Position numbers and translations under genes: made by a program. From contig OZ037869.1 of the NCBI GenBank assembly GCA_964035575.1, positions 744,001 to 808,000 of the forward strand: a stretch of 64,000 nt of DNA, given 5' to 3'. This document shows, piece by piece, positions 63,133-64,000 of the stretch (positions are counted from its first letter, which is position 1; each line of letters begins with the position of its first letter). The stretch is from Rhynchopus sp. YZ270_cl-10. Lineage: Eukaryota; Euglenozoa; Diplonemea; Diplonemida; Diplonemidae. The notes below the pieces were generated by a model. That model was not told where the DNA came from, searched no databases, and saw only the letters and a program-made list of their open reading frames with translations.

Positions 63133-63746
63133 GAAAAAGAGGAAAAAATAAGTAAACAAAAGTCAAAACACTCGCTTCTAACTAAATAGGTGAGAAAAAA
63201 AAAACAACCCAGTTTTCTAAATAAAGACGGTGCAGAGATCTATTTTAAAGAGAAAAAATGTTTAGAAAAAAGTATCATTTTCTTCCTAACTTAGAGGAGG
63301 GAAACAATTGAATGATGGACCTCTCGCACGAGATAAAACAAATAAGGGAGGGGTGGACTCGACGTTTAGATAAAAATGCCACCACATAGTTTTTCGATGT
63401 CCAATAGGATCTCAGTAAATATTATTAGATTTTTGCAAAAAAAAAAGTCAACAAAAACAAAAAACAAAAACTCAGGGAGGAAGAATTATCTGTTTATTTT
63501 AATTTTTTTTTTTTCTCTTTTTTTCACGCGGGGGCACTCATGATCATATGATAGTCGTGATCAAAGAGAAAAATAGCCCCTTTTTTCTTGAGCACGCTTA
63601 AACAAAACATCAAGAAACGCTAATGTGAGAAGAGGTGATTTTAAGAAAGGGATCGGCCTTTGAATGACCAAAATATCACCTATTCGTTTTTATCGTATTG
63701 GCACATCACCGAAGAGATGGTCACGTTACATCACCTTTTTAAAAAG

Positions 63747-63784
63747 TTTACTTGAAATACAAAGCCCTCTCGTGACAATGTACC
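63747..63784 (+). repeat. S3 repeat
   Basis: AAAAAGTTTACTTGAAATAC then AAAGCCCTCTCGTGACAATG and TACC. Matches 3696 closely. Confidence 0.65.
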
Positions 63785-63912
63785 TAAATCTAAAACTTAA
63801 AAAAAAAAGGCTGGCAACTATAATACACGACAGTGAAGCAAATTAGTTGTATTGTAGATTTATTTGGGGGCTTCACTGCTGTAAGCAGAGTCCGCGGAAC
63901 ACCCCCGTTCAC

Positions 63913-63984
63913 CCCGTCCCGGACGGGGGTCAATTATTTTCCAAAAACCGACCCCCGTCCCAAACCCCCGTCCAGGGACGGGGG
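63913..63984. repeat. GC-rich nested inverted repeats at window end
   Basis: CCCCGTCCCGGACGGGG is self-complementary. GACGGGGGTC at 63922 and GACCCCCGTC at 63950 pair across an AT spacer, and CCCCCGTCCAGGGACGGGGG forms a third hairpin. Looks like the end of another element that continues past the window. Confidence 0.6.
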
Positions 63985-64000
63985 TTTTGGATTTTTTTTT

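Larger units (their letters stand above)
58518..64000. other. Gene-poor, homopolymer-rich tail of the window
   Basis: 5.5 kb without a recognised gene. H1 copies lie at 59731, 60947, 61531, 62049, 62491, 62742 and 63103; S2 at 62143; S3 at 63747. A complex segment at 61204-61400 may be an exon. GC-rich inverted repeats occupy the last 100 bp. Confidence 0.5.

Overview
The window is nuclear DNA from a unicellular eukaryote. The genes are eukaryotic (cohesin SMC1, ribosomal protein eL19, TRM112, an F-box/cyclin protein, a CCAR/DBC1-like protein). Several are cut by GT-AG introns of 40 nt to about 1 kb. TAA, TAG and TGA all serve as stops, so the code is standard. Coding DNA has mixed composition, while the spacers are full of homopolymer runs. 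Every gene I can support lies on the minus strand. At least seven have a CAG or TAG, mostly after a pyrimidine-rich stretch, 2-25 nt before the ATG. One-way gene arrays, acceptor-like sites at start codons, an F-box/cyclin protein and an expanded PPR-like family together would fit a euglenozoan, perhaps diplonemid-like. That placement is inference only.

Layout, with all genes leftward. 1-1192: 5' part of SMC1. 1701-2361: TRM112 (two exons). 5382-6992: RING/TRAF-zinc-finger/beta-helix protein. 9666-12344: F-box/cyclin protein (four exons). 13562-14245: uridine kinase. 16301-16720: part of an unidentified split gene. 18080-19582: MFS transporter. 20843-21529: four-helix membrane protein. 22037-24832: CCAR/DBC1-like protein (three exons). 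25054-25995: unidentified proline-rich protein. 26851-27733: eL19 (two exons). 34286-35902: SH3-like/PDZ protein. 36411-51343: tandem array of four PPR-like alpha-solenoid loci, one truncated, two being internal fusions, and one of those frameshifted. From 51.6 kb to the end I see no convincing gene. That stretch holds a hAT-type DNA transposon, composite elements carrying minisatellites, and many short repeats.

The most unusual content is non-coding. The spacers and introns carry several families of very short dispersed repeats (about 30-90 nt) that fold as hairpins. The largest family, called H1 here, has nearly 40 recognisable copies. Its stem sequence differs from copy to copy while pairing is kept, which is the signature of a selected or recently mobile structured RNA. 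The copies I recognised all point the same way, opposite to the genes. Four further structured families (S2, S3, S4, S5) share parts of its loop or its lead sequence. I know of no described family that matches them.

Second come two composite elements at 31.9-32.8 kb and 54.5-55.3 kb. Both have flanking direct repeats around a core with a minisatellite (7-bp or 9-bp unit) and a conserved GC hairpin. The same GC hairpin occurs twice inside the hAT element at 57.3-58.5 kb.
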